Positions 51,395 to 60,727 of a DNA stretch of 64,000 bases are shown in pieces. The stretch is from NCBI RefSeq assembly GCF_001435315.1, contig NZ_AZGK01000001.1:1476-65475 (forward strand), in the 5' to 3' direction. The notes beneath the pieces were generated by a model, which was not told the DNA's origin, did not search any database, and was given only the letters and a program-made list of their open reading frames with translations. Source of the stretch: Lentilactobacillus parabuchneri DSM 5707 = NBRC 107865 (GTDB lineage: Bacteria > Bacillota > Bacilli > Lactobacillales > Lactobacillaceae). Numbering within the stretch: the stretch's first letter is position 1; each line of letters begins with the position of its first letter. The position numbers and the translations under genes are program-made.

Positions 51395-52027
51395 TTAGTA
51401 TATCGAAGTTTTAAACTTATTGTTTAATTTATCGTCGGTAAATGTCAGATCATAGGCGGTTCCGTCACTGTCAGTCACGTAAAGCAGGTACTTACTCGAT
51501 AGTGGACCCTGGCCGGTAAACGATTCGCCGTTAGGGGTCCCTAAGGTGTTGACGGTTTCCTGGTAGGTGGTACCGAGACCTAATTGATCAATTTTTGACT
51601 TGGCAATCACGCGTTGTTTTTGTTTGGCAGCGGGGGAATAGGACTTGCCAACTACTTTGTGATTTAAAAATTGAACGGTGACTTTGGCGACGTGGAAGGT
51701 AGATGAAACATCCTTCCAAGTGAACTGGGTCACTTTTTGACTAATACCGTTCACTGAAACCGTCCCGATATGCGATGGATTGCCAAATAATTGGCGAACC
51801 TGCTGATCAGAAGAGCCGTTTGTGCCGTCAGTAATGTCGCCAACGTTGATTTTATCGAAGTTTTCGAGATTGATTCCTTCAACGATGCGATCATGCTTCA
51901 ATTCGGCGGCGGTTCGCTGGCGGTCATAGTGGTTGCGGGTAGGCTTTTTGGCAGAGGTTGACGTCGAACACCCTGACAAAATTAACGTACAAATCAATGC
52001 AATTGTAACGGTGAGCGGTTTTTTCAT
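51395..52027 (-). CDS. Lipoprotein of the DUF3862/SmpA-OmlA-like fold
   Basis: A 210-residue lipoprotein. The lipobox LILSGC places the lipid-modified Cys near residue 20. Two SmpA/OmlA-like halves follow (INVGDITDGTNGSSDQQVRQ and IDQLGLGTTYQETVNTLGTP), with the G-x-S/T-x-x-x-V-x-x-L-G-x-P pattern. Role unknown; the fold often serves protein interactions outside the membrane. ATG at 52027 lies seven bases behind GGGGGAA. Confidence 0.82.
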   Translation of the reverse strand: MKKPLTVTIALICTLILSGCSTSTSAKKPTRNHYDRQRTAAELKHDRIVEGINLENFDKINVGDITDGTNGSSDQQVRQLFGNPSHIGTVSVNGISQKVTQFTWKDVSSTFHVAKVTVQFLNHKVVGKSYSPAAKQKQRVIAKSKIDQLGLGTTYQETVNTLGTPNGESFTGQGPLSSKYLLYVTDSDGTAYDLTFTDDKLNNKFKTSIY

Positions 52028-52216
52028 CAAATTCCCCCAAACAGTTGTGACTAATTAATCGAATAAATAAAATCATTATATACTACATGAGTTATCAAAC
52101 AACAGCTAAATCAATTACATTGCAGATTTTTGTTCAAAATATTTTTCTAACAGCCCAACGGCAATTTCGAATATAATAAAGACACAAGTTTCTTAAAAGA
52201 AAGACTGGTGAATCAA

Positions 52217-52990
52217 ATGGCGAATCAACCACTGATATTTGATTATCAAGCAGCCAAAGGAAAGCCGGAAAATATCCGCCATCCCGAAGGCTACTGCCCA
52301 TTTTGCGACGTTGCGCATCTCACTAATATTTTAGCGCAAGAAGACGATCGAATTTGGCTTCAAAATAAATTTCGAACACTGGAAGATACCATGCAAACGG
52401 TCCTGATTGAGTCGAGTGACCACAACGGCGGCCCGTCAACTTATTCGGTGGCACAAAACCGAAAAGTCTTCGAGTTTGCCTTTAAATGCTGGCACCAGAT
52501 GATGGCCTCCAATCAATATCGCAGCGTCATTATGTATAAAAACTTCGGCCCAATGTCTGGAGGTAGTTTACGCCACCCTCATTTTCAAATTGTCGGCTTG
52601 AATAACTACGATGTGTATCAGAATATCACGTTGCGTAATTTCACTGGAGTTGCAGTGACGCAAGACGACCAACGTGAAATCACCTTATCGACCAACCCGA
52701 TTATTGGCTTTGTCGAGATTAACATTGCCATCAAAGGAATTGCCCAAATTGACAGTCTGGCCGACGCAGTCCACGTGATCGTCAGGTACTTGCTGCACGA
52801 TTATATGGGTGGGCGCTTATCTTCATACAACTTATTTTTCTACCAGTTGGATGGCAAATTTTACTGCAAGATTGTACCAAGGTACGCCACTTCACCATAT
52901 TTTGTCGGTTACAAGATTGCCCAAGTCCAAAATCGACAGCGGTTAGCTGAGATTGCGCAAGACATTTCAGAGCGGTTGGACAATCAGTGA
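52217..52990 (+). CDS. DUF4931 family protein (HIT/GalT-like fold)
   Basis: A 257-residue protein. CPFCDV gives a Cys pair like the zinc site of galactose-1-phosphate uridylyltransferase. SLRHPHFQIVGLNN corresponds to the HIT-type active-site segment, though with His-Pro-His rather than the full histidine triad. Enzyme activity is unproven. ATG at 52217 is preceded by GGTGAATC; GTG 52208 is the alternative. A hairpin (53013-53069) follows. It lies upstream of, but is not part of, the riboflavin operon. Confidence 0.78.
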   Translation: MANQPLIFDYQAAKGKPENIRHPEGYCPFCDVAHLTNILAQEDDRIWLQNKFRTLEDTMQTVLIESSDHNGGPSTYSVAQNRKVFEFAFKCWHQMMASNQYRSVIMYKNFGPMSGGSLRHPHFQIVGLNNYDVYQNITLRNFTGVAVTQDDQREITLSTNPIIGFVEINIAIKGIAQIDSLADAVHVIVRYLLHDYMGGRLSSYNLFFYQLDGKFYCKIVPRYATSPYFVGYKIAQVQNRQRLAEIAQDISERLDNQ

Positions 52991-53012
52991 CGATCTTTAA
53001 TGTTGGAATGAG

Positions 53013-53069
53013 TGGAAAACGGCTTGATGCGGCCTTCCTCGGCGTGGAAGTGATGAAACCGTTTTTTTA
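53013..53069 (+). terminator. Rho-independent terminator
   Basis: AAAACGG and CCGTTTTTTT enclose a longer imperfect stem, behind the DUF4931 gene. Confidence 0.6.
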
Positions 53070-53108
53070 TTAAACAGTTTTTGGTTGCGCTTCCCTGGTC
53101 GATGGGGT

Positions 53109-53426
53109 ATCATAATTTCGAAAACTGAATAGATTTCTTCGGGGCAGGGTGAAATTCCCGACCGACGGTGACGATGTGATAATCGAAGTCCGTGACCCGC
53201 GTTAAGCGGTTGACCCAGTGTGAGTCTGGGACCGACAGTAAAGTCTGGATGGGAGAAGAATCAAATAAGCATTTCATAACATCGGTGTGGACTGTTTGTG
53301 GATTAATGTTAAGGGGGACAGCTGTCTTCCGTGACACTTTTTCATGAGCATGGTCCCTCATGACTCGAATGAAATCTTGTTTAGCTTATCTAATAATTGC
53401 CTCGCAAATTCTTGCGGGGCTTTTTT
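53109..53426 (+). promoter_or_regulatory. FMN riboswitch (RFN element) with downstream terminator
   Basis: A TATCAT/CATAAT -10 region (53109-53116) precedes the aptamer 53135-53262. Conserved parts are GGGGCAGGGTGAAATTCCCG, ACCGACGGTGA, GACCCGCG, and GACAGTAAAGTCTGGATGGG with AGAAGAA. An intrinsic terminator follows: GCCTCGCAA (53399-53407) with TTGCGGGGC (53412-53420) and six Ts. FMN binding is expected to stop transcription before ribD. Confidence 0.95.
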
Positions 53427-53443
53427 CGTGGGGTGAATAAGAT

Positions 53444-54493
53444 TTGAACGATCAAGATTACATGAAGATTGCCGTTAAAATGGCATGGAAAGGACTTGGA
53501 AATACTTGGACTAATCCACGGGTTGGTGCGGTGATTGTTAAAGATGGCCGACTCGTCGCGAGCGGGTATCATCATCAATTTGGCGAACACCATGCAGAAA
53601 TTGACGCGCTTTCCAATGTGCCGGACGCAGAAAGTGTCAAGGGCGCGACGATGTACGTCACGATGGAACCTTGCAGTCACTTTGGTAAAACGCCTCCGTG
53701 CAGCGACCGCTTGATTAAAGAGGGCTTCAAACGAGTGGTTGTCGGTCAGGTTGATCCCAATCCAATCGTTGCGGGAAAAGGGATTGAACGGTTGCGGAAT
53801 AGTGGCGTTGAAGTGGAAATTTTAGGAACGACAACGGCCCTCAACGAGGCGTATAACTTTTATTATGAGCGTCAGCGGCCGATGGTGACGATAAAATATG
53901 CTATGTCACTGGATGGAAAAATCAACCAACAGTCTGGTAGACGCACGATAATCTCGGGCGAAGAAGCCCAGGCAGACAGCCAAAAATTACGACGCATGAA
54001 TCAGGCCATTTTGGTAGGGGAGCGAACCTTTAAAACGGACGACCCGCGATTAACGGTCAGAGGTCTTGAGAAACGATTTCAACCGGTCCGAATTATTTTG
54101 GTGAGGGATGCAAATTCAGTTACGCCGGACAAACGTTTATTTGAAAACGAAAGTCCGGTCTGGATTTTGTCCAGTCAATCTGCTCATCGGCAATTCCCAG
54201 ACTTTGTTCATGTCTTTGTCAAGGACGAATGGCGGCCAAACGATGTCTTGGCACTACTTTCGGAGCACCACTTGCAGTCACTGCTGGTTGAAGGGGGCAG
54301 TCAGATTCAGGCTGAATTTGTCAGAGCCAATCTGGTGGATCAATTGGTAACCTATGTTGCCCCGATCGTCATTGGCGGCACTGGGCTGCCTGCAGTTAGT
54401 GGCGTGAGCGACGGCCGGTTAACGCACTTTGAGGCACCAGAGGTTACTCAACTGGGGCATGATTTGAAGATTACAGTCAGGAGGGCGCGCTAA
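53444..54493 (+). CDS. ribD: Bifunctional diaminohydroxyphosphoribosylaminopyrimidine deaminase / 5-amino-6-(5-phosphoribosylamino)uracil reductase
   Basis: A 349-residue fusion. The N-terminal deaminase has zinc ligands in HAEIDAL and PCSHFGKTPPC. The C-terminal reductase (from about 145: TIKYAMSLDGKI) has LLVEGGSQIQAEF. It carries out the second and third steps of riboflavin synthesis. TTG at 53444 has GGGGTG upstream, directly behind the riboswitch terminator. The stop overlaps the ribE start by one base (TAATG). Confidence 0.95.
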   Translation: MNDQDYMKIAVKMAWKGLGNTWTNPRVGAVIVKDGRLVASGYHHQFGEHHAEIDALSNVPDAESVKGATMYVTMEPCSHFGKTPPCSDRLIKEGFKRVVVGQVDPNPIVAGKGIERLRNSGVEVEILGTTTALNEAYNFYYERQRPMVTIKYAMSLDGKINQQSGRRTIISGEEAQADSQKLRRMNQAILVGERTFKTDDPRLTVRGLEKRFQPVRIILVRDANSVTPDKRLFENESPVWILSSQSAHRQFPDFVHVFVKDEWRPNDVLALLSEHHLQSLLVEGGSQIQAEFVRANLVDQLVTYVAPIVIGGTGLPAVSGVSDGRLTHFEAPEVTQLGHDLKITVRRAR

Positions 54494-55110
54494 TGTTTAC
54501 AGGAATTATTCAAGCACGAGGAAAGGTTGTTCAGGTCACTCAGAGCGGCCAACAGGCCAAGCTAACGATCGAGACATCCCTGGTTTCGGACGGCACATTT
54601 AAATTGGGTGACAGCATTGCGGTAAACGGGGTTTGTTTGACCGTTACGGACTTAACTGGGACTGGCTTTTCCGCTGACGTGATGCCGGAAACAATGCTGC
54701 GGACTAATTTTAATCAGTTGGCGTCCGACGCATTTGTGAACCTCGAACCGTCCTTATCCGTTGGCCAGAAGCTCGATGGCCACTTTGTACTGGGTCACGT
54801 GGATACAACGGCTACACTCGTCTCAACACAAGCGGATGAAGATTCGATACGATTGCGCTTTCAGATTGGAACCGAATATGAGCCCTACATCGTTGAAAAA
54901 GGATCGGTTGCCATCAACGGCATCAGCTTGACCGTCGTCTCAACCAGTCAGTCAACTTTTGAAGTGGCATTGATTCCTTATACGTTGACTCACACGAATT
55001 TAGGCAGCCTCAAGCAGGGCGATTCGGTCAATATTGAGACAGACATTTTGGGTAAGTACATTGTCAATATGGCCAAGAAAGGACTGACTGAAAAATGGAC
55101 ACAAAGATAA
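54493..55110 (+). CDS. ribE: Riboflavin synthase alpha chain
   Basis: A 205-residue enzyme with two lumazine-binding repeats (MFTGIIQARGKVV; GDSIAVNGVCLTVTDL and KGSVAINGISLTVVST). It dismutates two lumazines to riboflavin. Its end overlaps the ribBA start by 16 bases, so the operon is tightly coupled. Second gene after ribD. Confidence 0.95.
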   Translation: MFTGIIQARGKVVQVTQSGQQAKLTIETSLVSDGTFKLGDSIAVNGVCLTVTDLTGTGFSADVMPETMLRTNFNQLASDAFVNLEPSLSVGQKLDGHFVLGHVDTTATLVSTQADEDSIRLRFQIGTEYEPYIVEKGSVAINGISLTVVSTSQSTFEVALIPYTLTHTNLGSLKQGDSVNIETDILGKYIVNMAKKGLTEKWTQR

Positions 55111-56315
55111 TTGAAAAAGTTGATCGGGCACTGACAGAACTTAAAGCCGGAAATCTGATTATTGTCGCGGATTCTTTAGACCGGGAAGCAGAGGGCGACA
55201 TGGTTGGGTTGGCTGAGAAGGTCTCCCCTGAAACGGTTAATAAAATGGTCACCCGTGCAAGAGGCTTATTATGTGTGCCAATGGCTGTTGAAATTGCCAA
55301 CCGGCTCGAATTAAAACCGATGCTGGAAAATTCAAGCGATGCCTTTGGAACTGCTTTTACCAGCACATTAGATGCGAAATCCACCACCACTGGCATTTCC
55401 GCGTTTGACCGGGCAAAAACGATTAAGCGGTTGGCGGATCCCAACAGTACCTGGGACGACTTTTACCACCCCGGCCATATTTTCCCCCTGATTGCCCGAC
55501 CGGATGGCGTTTTCGAACGGCAGGGGCATACCGAAGCCGCTGTTGATTTGGCTAAATTAGCAGGTGTTGCGCCAGTTGCTTATATTTGTGAAGTCCTCAA
55601 AAAGAATGGCAAGATGGCCCGACGAAAGGACCTCAAGGCAATTGCTGAAGGCAACGGGATGTCGTTGCTGACGATTGACGAAATTATTGCTTATCGAAAG
55701 TATCAGCAAAATCAGGCCATTCAAACAATTACCAGCGTTAAGCTGCCAACCAAGTACGGGACTTTTCAACTGGAAGCGTTTGACAATCCTGATGGCGGCG
55801 AACCAACCTTGTTGATTTCAAAAGGGGACTTGGCAACGGGTGACCCATTATTGAAGCGGCTGCACAGCGAGTGCCTGACGGGCGACGTGTTTGGGTCGAA
55901 GCGCTGTGACTGTGGGCCACAACTTGAAGAAGCATTACGTCGCATCGAAAGAAACGGACGTGGCGCCCTGATTTATCTGCGGCAGGAAGGCAGGGGAATT
56001 GGCCTGGCCAATAAACTGCGGGCATACGCCTTGCAGGAGCAGGGATTAGATACGGTTCAAGCCAACCAACATCTGGGATTGCCAATTGATGATCGTAATT
56101 ATCAAATTGCGGCCACCATTTTGAAAAGTAAGGGTGTGTCTGAGGTCCGATTAATGACAAATAATCCGGATAAAATTCAGCAGTTGGATGGTTACGGCAT
56201 CAAAACGGTTGAACGAATTCCGTTGGAAGTGGGATTAACTTCTGAAAACCAGCACTATTTACTCACCAAGAAAAACAAGTTAAATCACCTATTGAAAGAG
56301 GTTGGAAATGCATGA
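55095..56315 (+). CDS. ribBA: Bifunctional 3,4-dihydroxy-2-butanone-4-phosphate synthase / GTP cyclohydrolase II
   Basis: A 406-residue fusion. The synthase half has DREAEGDMVGLAE and RQGHTEAAVDLA. The cyclohydrolase half (from about 210) has the zinc Cys cluster CLTGDVFGSKRCDCGPQLEE and RQEGRGIGLANKL. The usual DRENEGD reads DREAEGD here, a mild variant. It supplies both riboflavin precursors. Overlaps ribE and is followed by ribH with a four-base overlap. Confidence 0.95.
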   Translation: MDTKIIEKVDRALTELKAGNLIIVADSLDREAEGDMVGLAEKVSPETVNKMVTRARGLLCVPMAVEIANRLELKPMLENSSDAFGTAFTSTLDAKSTTTGISAFDRAKTIKRLADPNSTWDDFYHPGHIFPLIARPDGVFERQGHTEAAVDLAKLAGVAPVAYICEVLKKNGKMARRKDLKAIAEGNGMSLLTIDEIIAYRKYQQNQAIQTITSVKLPTKYGTFQLEAFDNPDGGEPTLLISKGDLATGDPLLKRLHSECLTGDVFGSKRCDCGPQLEEALRRIERNGRGALIYLRQEGRGIGLANKLRAYALQEQGLDTVQANQHLGLPIDDRNYQIAATILKSKGVSEVRLMTNNPDKIQQLDGYGIKTVERIPLEVGLTSENQHYLLTKKNKLNHLLKEVGNA

Positions 56316-56791
56316 AAAATTTGTATGGAACACTTGCAAACCATGATTATCGAATTGGAATCGTGGTGTCGCATTTTAATGAAATCGTGACGGAGCGCTT
56401 GTTATCAGGTTGCGTCGCACAACTGAAAACGCTGGGTATCGGTGACGAGCAGATCACCGTGGCCCACGTTCCCGGCGCCATGGAGTTGGCAAGAATGACC
56501 AAGGAATTGGGCGCTTCCAATCGGGTTGACGGCTTGATTGCCTTAGGGTCGGTCATTCGTGGTGAAACATCACATTATGATTATGTCTGTCAAACAACCG
56601 CCAATGGGCTGGCCGACCTGTCGTTAAACGGGCCGCAGCCGGTGATGTTTGGGGTGTTGACAACTGAAAATATGGATCAGGCCTTGGCCCGTGCCGGTGG
56701 CAAAGCCGGCAACAAAGGGGCTGAATGCGCCATTGACATTGTTCAAATCTTAAATGTTCAAAGACAGATCAAGGAATTGGCCCAATCGTAG
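56312..56791 (+). CDS. ribH: 6,7-dimethyl-8-ribityllumazine synthase
   Basis: A 159-residue subunit of the icosahedral lumazine synthase: GIVVSHFNEIVTERL, VPGAMELARM, ALGSVIRGETSHYDYVCQ (catalytic His) and GVLTTENMDQALARAGG. Condenses the pyrimidine with dihydroxybutanone phosphate. Last gene of the operon; a terminator follows 40 bases behind the stop. Confidence 0.95.
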   Translation: MKNLYGTLANHDYRIGIVVSHFNEIVTERLLSGCVAQLKTLGIGDEQITVAHVPGAMELARMTKELGASNRVDGLIALGSVIRGETSHYDYVCQTTANGLADLSLNGPQPVMFGVLTTENMDQALARAGGKAGNKGAECAIDIVQILNVQRQIKELAQS

Positions 56792-56829
56792 GTGTGCCAA
56801 AACGTGACGATGGTCCAACTGAAGACAGA

Positions 56830-56870
56830 AAAAAGCTTGGTGGGAGAAGAATCCACCAAGCTCTTTTTTC
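56830..56870. terminator. Terminator of the riboflavin operon
   Basis: AGCTTGGTGG pairs with CCACCAAGCT, followed by CTTTTTT. It can work in both directions between ribH and the convergent gene. Confidence 0.9.
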
Positions 56871-56896
56871 ATTTATTGAAAACAAAATTTCTAAAA

Positions 56897-57934
56897 TTAT
56901 TGAACGGCGCTGACCAACGGCACTGACGGATCGTCGTTTACAACGGTCACACGGGTATCTTGCGCCAATGCCTGTTTGATCATTTGATTAATTTCGCGGT
57001 AAACACTTGGATCAGCCGCCTTAATTTCACTTCTTGAACCCACAAATAAGTGACGAATCTCTTTTGAGTTCAACAAGTTTTGAATGTTATTGAAATCAGT
57101 GAACAGTTGGTCCTTGAAAGTTTTCGTGATGGCTTCAGCGGTATTTTCCCGATTGTAGCCGGCAATCGTGTCATTGACGAGTTTTTCAATATCAGTCAGT
57201 GAATCGTTTTGAACTGATTGGGCAATCTCAAACGGTGCCAAATCCAAGCCATTGTTCAACTTCTTAAATAAGTTAATGTTTTGTGGCAGGCCCATCAACA
57301 CGAAAGGGTGATTAGCGAGCCTTTGATTATTTTTTAACAGTTCAATCAGAAGTCGATAGTAGCGTTCCTGGTCAATTTTCTTCTCCTGGGTCGTTTCGTT
57401 ATGCCCATGATACTGGGCGTTGCCTCCGCGGGCACTAAAGTTCAATTGACCACCACGCAATTCGGTTCCCAAGGCGTCTTGAACGGTTGCCGGATAATCG
57501 TCAATGACAAGTGAGCTGACGCGTTTGTTGACCAGCTTATAGAGCTGACTGTTATCTCGATTGAGGCTAATCAACGTGTAATCAGCGTTGGGCGCCTCGC
57601 TTAAGAGCAGCAGAAAGTCAATGGCATCCTCTATTCGATAATCGGCCTTTTCGACACTTGTTCGAATCAGGTGATAAACAGTTTGACCGTGCTGATCGGC
57701 AATGACAGTCATGCCGTCATAGGGTAATTGGTCGTGGATCAGGTGATTGATATCGTCAATCAATGGGTCAATTTCCACGCCGATTTCTTTTTGGATCTGT
57801 TTGAGCATATTCTTTACTCGGAGTTGTTCATTTTGATCAAACGACAGCTTCCGTAAGTTGAGATTCAATGTAATCACCGGTGCTTGTAAATCGGGTAATC
57901 TTGCTAAATCTGACACATTTATCATCGTTGCCAT
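56897..57934 (-). CDS. Bacterial eRF1-like (baeRF) family protein
   Basis: A 345-residue protein. The order is an N-terminal alpha/beta domain (about 10-135), a middle domain with RGGNAQYHGHNETTQEKKID (the loop placed like the eRF1 GGQ region), and a C-terminal L7Ae-like domain (about 215-345: NHPFVLMGLPQNI; HLFVGSRSEIK). This matches baeRF families proposed from comparative analysis as ribosome-associated factors, of unproven function. The canonical GGQ is not clearly present. ATG at 57934 is preceded by AGGAGTG-like sequence. Confidence 0.78.
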   Translation of the reverse strand: MATMINVSDLARLPDLQAPVITLNLNLRKLSFDQNEQLRVKNMLKQIQKEIGVEIDPLIDDINHLIHDQLPYDGMTVIADQHGQTVYHLIRTSVEKADYRIEDAIDFLLLLSEAPNADYTLISLNRDNSQLYKLVNKRVSSLVIDDYPATVQDALGTELRGGQLNFSARGGNAQYHGHNETTQEKKIDQERYYRLLIELLKNNQRLANHPFVLMGLPQNINLFKKLNNGLDLAPFEIAQSVQNDSLTDIEKLVNDTIAGYNRENTAEAITKTFKDQLFTDFNNIQNLLNSKEIRHLFVGSRSEIKAADPSVYREINQMIKQALAQDTRVTVVNDDPSVPLVSAVQ

Positions 57935-58052
57935 AAGTCGGACACTCCTTTAGTCATGTTTAGTTATAACTATATTATTATATAACTTACTTATAGTATA
58001 TCAGATATAGCATATAAAGCCTAATTTTATGCCTGCTATTTGTGTTCATCAA

Positions 58053-58087
58053 AAAAAGACAATCCCATTCAAACTCAGGGATTGCCG
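58053..58087 (-). terminator. Terminator overlapping the end of a coding region
   Basis: CAATCCC (about 58061-58067) pairs with GGGATTG (58078-58084) and seven Ts follow on the minus strand. The stop codon of the 58075-58293 gene lies in the hairpin. Confidence 0.75.
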
Positions 58088-58293
58088 TATTGCAGGTTGG
58101 TGATGATTGAAAGGACACCACCGAATAACGTGAATAACAAGCTAAAGATCGCCAGGGCGATGAAGAGATGTTTCCACTTGTAAGGGGCCGGTTCGTGGCG
58201 GGCATTTTTATAAATTAAGTAAAATGCGCCTGCCACAATCACGAAAACGCCGGCCGTCAATATGATCCAAACTGCTGCCAGGATGATGTCCAT
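58075..58293 (-). CDS. Small two-helix membrane protein
   Basis: A 72-residue protein with two membrane helices (about 5-27 and 43-65), separated by a short charged loop (KNARHEPAPYKWKH). No family recognised. ATG at 58293 (or 58296) has AGGAGG upstream. Its stop lies inside its terminator hairpin. Lone gene. Confidence 0.7.
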   Translation of the reverse strand: MDIILAAVWIILTAGVFVIVAGAFYLIYKNARHEPAPYKWKHLFIALAIFSLLFTLFGGVLSIITNLQYGNP

Positions 58294-58385
58294 CATGAAT
58301 CCTCCTCAAAAAAATCTATCTTCTAAGATAGCATTAGCTGTTTTTAATCGCAACTATTGTTAAGAGCTGTTGAGAGAAGATTGTT

Positions 58386-58426
58386 ATGTCTCCCTTAAGC
58401 CTGTCGTATCAAGGGAGCTTTTAAGT
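58386..58426 (+). terminator. Hairpin between the small membrane protein and VanZ genes
   Basis: CTCCCTT pairs with AAGGGAG followed by CTTTT. No gene before it on the plus strand, so its role is unclear. Confidence 0.4.
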
Positions 58427-58504
58427 TTCAGTTAACCGCATCTTCTTATGATAACGATATTAATAAAGTGAGTGACGAATGATTTTGAAAGGAAGGTGGA
58501 CGTT

Positions 58505-59047
58505 ATGATTAAATGGTTGCCATATTTGTTAAATATTACGGGTGTTCTGGTTTGGCTTAAAATGCAGTCGGGGCATCTCAAACGGTTGTCGATTTTCCAG
58601 CTGGTGACGATTATCTCAGCCCTGGTCTACATTTTAGTGGTGAGTTATCTGACACTGGCACCAACATCATATGCCTTTGTGGGACCACAATACGTCTCAC
58701 CGATGATGATTGGAACAGCTCCGATCAATTTGGTTCCGTTTTGGAGCACAACTGCTGATTTTTATCAAAACGTGGTGATGATGCTGCCGATGGGAATCTA
58801 TTTGGGGCTGTTGTTACCAAAGCTCAAATTAAAAAATGTTTTGTTAACCGGATTAGCCGTCAGCTGCACCATCGAGGGACTACAGTTTGTTCTTGATTTA
58901 ACCGTTGGCTTATCGCGTTGGGTTGACATTAATGATGTCTTGACCAATACCTTTGGCGTTTTGGTGGGCTGGTTAATTCTCGCGGTTTTACGGCACACCA
59001 TTGTCAAGGGACTCATCAAGCCATTTACGATCACTGCTTTTAAGTAA
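58505..59047 (+). CDS. VanZ family membrane protein
   Basis: A 180-residue protein with about five helices. It has the VanZ motifs: LTLAPTSYAF early, INLVPFW, YQNVVMMLPMGIYLGLLLP and WVDINDVLTNTFGVLVGW. VanZ of glycopeptide clusters raises teicoplanin resistance; chromosomal members are widespread and their role is unknown. ATG at 58505 has GGAAGGTGG upstream. The PPOX-family gene follows 73 bases later. Confidence 0.88.
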   Translation: MIKWLPYLLNITGVLVWLKMQSGHLKRLSIFQLVTIISALVYILVVSYLTLAPTSYAFVGPQYVSPMMIGTAPINLVPFWSTTADFYQNVVMMLPMGIYLGLLLPKLKLKNVLLTGLAVSCTIEGLQFVLDLTVGLSRWVDINDVLTNTFGVLVGWLILAVLRHTIVKGLIKPFTITAFK

Positions 59048-59122
59048 CCGAGGGTAAATGATTGCGTTGTCGGTCCGCTGGCACTAAAATGACGTTGCAA
59101 AAATTAAATGGGAGATGTTATG

Positions 59123-59521
59123 ATGGCAAAATTAAATCAGGCAATGAAAGATATGATTGCGGGAGAATTAGCTTACATCGCAACGGTTGATGCTGACGGG
59201 AACCCGGACATCGGACCCAAAATTTCAATGCGGGTGTTAGACGATGAACATCTGATTTACAACGAAATGACCGGTGGAAAGACCCAGGCAAACATTAATG
59301 AGAACGGCAAAGCAATCGTTGCGGTTGCCAACCAAAAGGCATTTAAAGGATTCCGATTCGGAGGAACTGCCAAGCTCTATACGGATGGGCCATACTACGA
59401 ACAAGCCGAAGAATGGGCAAAAGGCAAGTTCCCAGCTCCAAAGGCTGCCGGCGTGATCACCATCGAGCAGATTTGGACGTTGGATCCGGGTCCAAAGGCT
59501 GGAAAATTGGTTGAAGAATAA
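59123..59521 (+). CDS. Pyridoxamine 5'-phosphate oxidase-like FMN-binding protein
   Basis: A 132-residue split-barrel flavoprotein (AGELAYIATVDADGNPDIGP; LIYNEMTGGKTQANINENG). It is shorter than true PdxH and lacks its C-terminus, so it is a general member. ATG at 59123 (or 59120) has GGGAG upstream. It follows VanZ in the same direction; a strong hairpin closes the unit. Confidence 0.88.
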   Translation: MAKLNQAMKDMIAGELAYIATVDADGNPDIGPKISMRVLDDEHLIYNEMTGGKTQANINENGKAIVAVANQKAFKGFRFGGTAKLYTDGPYYEQAEEWAKGKFPAPKAAGVITIEQIWTLDPGPKAGKLVEE

Positions 59522-59575
59522 AGTGGGCTGGATGCTGCGATTTGGCAGATGATTCGGCTGGTAATCATTCAGTGA

Positions 59576-59628
59576 TAGTGGTGCGGGACACGAGCATGGT
59601 GCTTGTTTGTCCTAACACCACTTTTTTG
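59576..59628 (+). terminator. Rho-independent terminator
   Basis: GTGGTGCGGGACA pairs with TGTCCTAACACCAC, followed by six Ts. It lies between convergent genes. Confidence 0.85.
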
Positions 59629-59630
59629 TT

Positions 59631-60527
59631 TTACGCTTGGTAGCTGATATTTTCAAAGAATGAGGAGCCGTCAGTGACGGTATCATAGGTGGTTGCATCC
59701 TCAGATTCATCAGTCAATATTTTAATGGAGGTGGGTTTTAACCCGGAGGTTGATTTTCCTAATAGCACTAATGCGAATTCAACTCTTTTGGCATGAGCGG
59801 CAATTTCATCTTCAGAACCAGTATCACTGAGTGAATCGTCGGCAAAGTTGGTTTGGTAACCGTTTGAATAAATGATTTGCTTGATCCCGCCGAAATTAAT
59901 TGCATTGCTAGATGTGTTTTTAACTGTATATTCAATTTTCATTCGCGTATAGTCTTTGGACATGCTGTTCTTATTGTATGAGTCGAGGGCTTGATCGAGT
60001 TGATCCTGAGTATTCGCATGGATCTTGTCAATTTCTGCATGTTTAAATTTGACTGTCAACGGACCGTCTTGAATGGTTGCGTTGGGTTTGGTGCCCAGGC
60101 CTATCAACGTTGCTGTTCCAATAAGTGGACTGTTTTTCCATTGGCCGATTTTTGTGGGATGTTTTAACGATGTTGAAGGGATTTCTTTAGGATCTTTCGT
60201 TTTTGCTTTTGTATGATGCTTTGTAGTTTTAGAACTAGCTGTGGGTTGCATCACCACCGTTGTCCGATTGTTGTTTAGCAGTGCAATACAGGTCACAAAT
60301 CCAACCCCTAATATGATGATGGCCCAGACCATCCAGTTTTTGTACCAATGTTGTTGAATGGATTGCCGACTCATTACTTTTGAACTGGGGTCAGGATGAT
60401 CGTTTAATTGATTTGAAACTTCTTTAGTGGCAACAACGGTTTGTGGCTGTCCACAAAAGGGGCAAAATTGTGCTGCTTTTGGGATCTCCTTTCCACAAGA
60501 TTGACAAAACTTTGTTTCATTAGTCAT
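59631..60527 (-). CDS. Zinc-ribbon membrane protein with DUF5067-like extracellular domain
   Basis: A 298-residue protein. The N-terminal zinc ribbon (CQSCGKEIPKAAQFCPFCG) is followed by one helix (about 67-84, WMVWAIIILGVGFVTCIALL), a Lys/Thr linker and an extracellular beta-domain (about 130-298; VKNTSSNAINFGGIKQIIYS) of the DUF5067/DUF4352 type. Same general layout as 34209-34793, with a different outer domain. Function unknown. AGGTTCC precedes ATG 60527. Confidence 0.78.
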   Translation of the reverse strand: MTNETKFCQSCGKEIPKAAQFCPFCGQPQTVVATKEVSNQLNDHPDPSSKVMSRQSIQQHWYKNWMVWAIIILGVGFVTCIALLNNNRTTVVMQPTASSKTTKHHTKAKTKDPKEIPSTSLKHPTKIGQWKNSPLIGTATLIGLGTKPNATIQDGPLTVKFKHAEIDKIHANTQDQLDQALDSYNKNSMSKDYTRMKIEYTVKNTSSNAINFGGIKQIIYSNGYQTNFADDSLSDTGSEDEIAAHAKRVEFALVLLGKSTSGLKPTSIKILTDESEDATTYDTVTDGSSFFENISYQA

Positions 60528-60727
60528 GATGGAACCTCCAAATATGTATTCAGCTTTTATAGTCTTCGGGATTGGACAGGTGACACTTTTGATTAGGTGA
60601 ATCGTTTTACGAATACTAACTATACCTAAAATATGGGGCGCACGTCAACTATTATTTTCTCTTAATTGAATACTTCCATTTGCGTGTGGTTATAATTGAG
60701 CGACAATACAATTGCTATTCTGACAGC

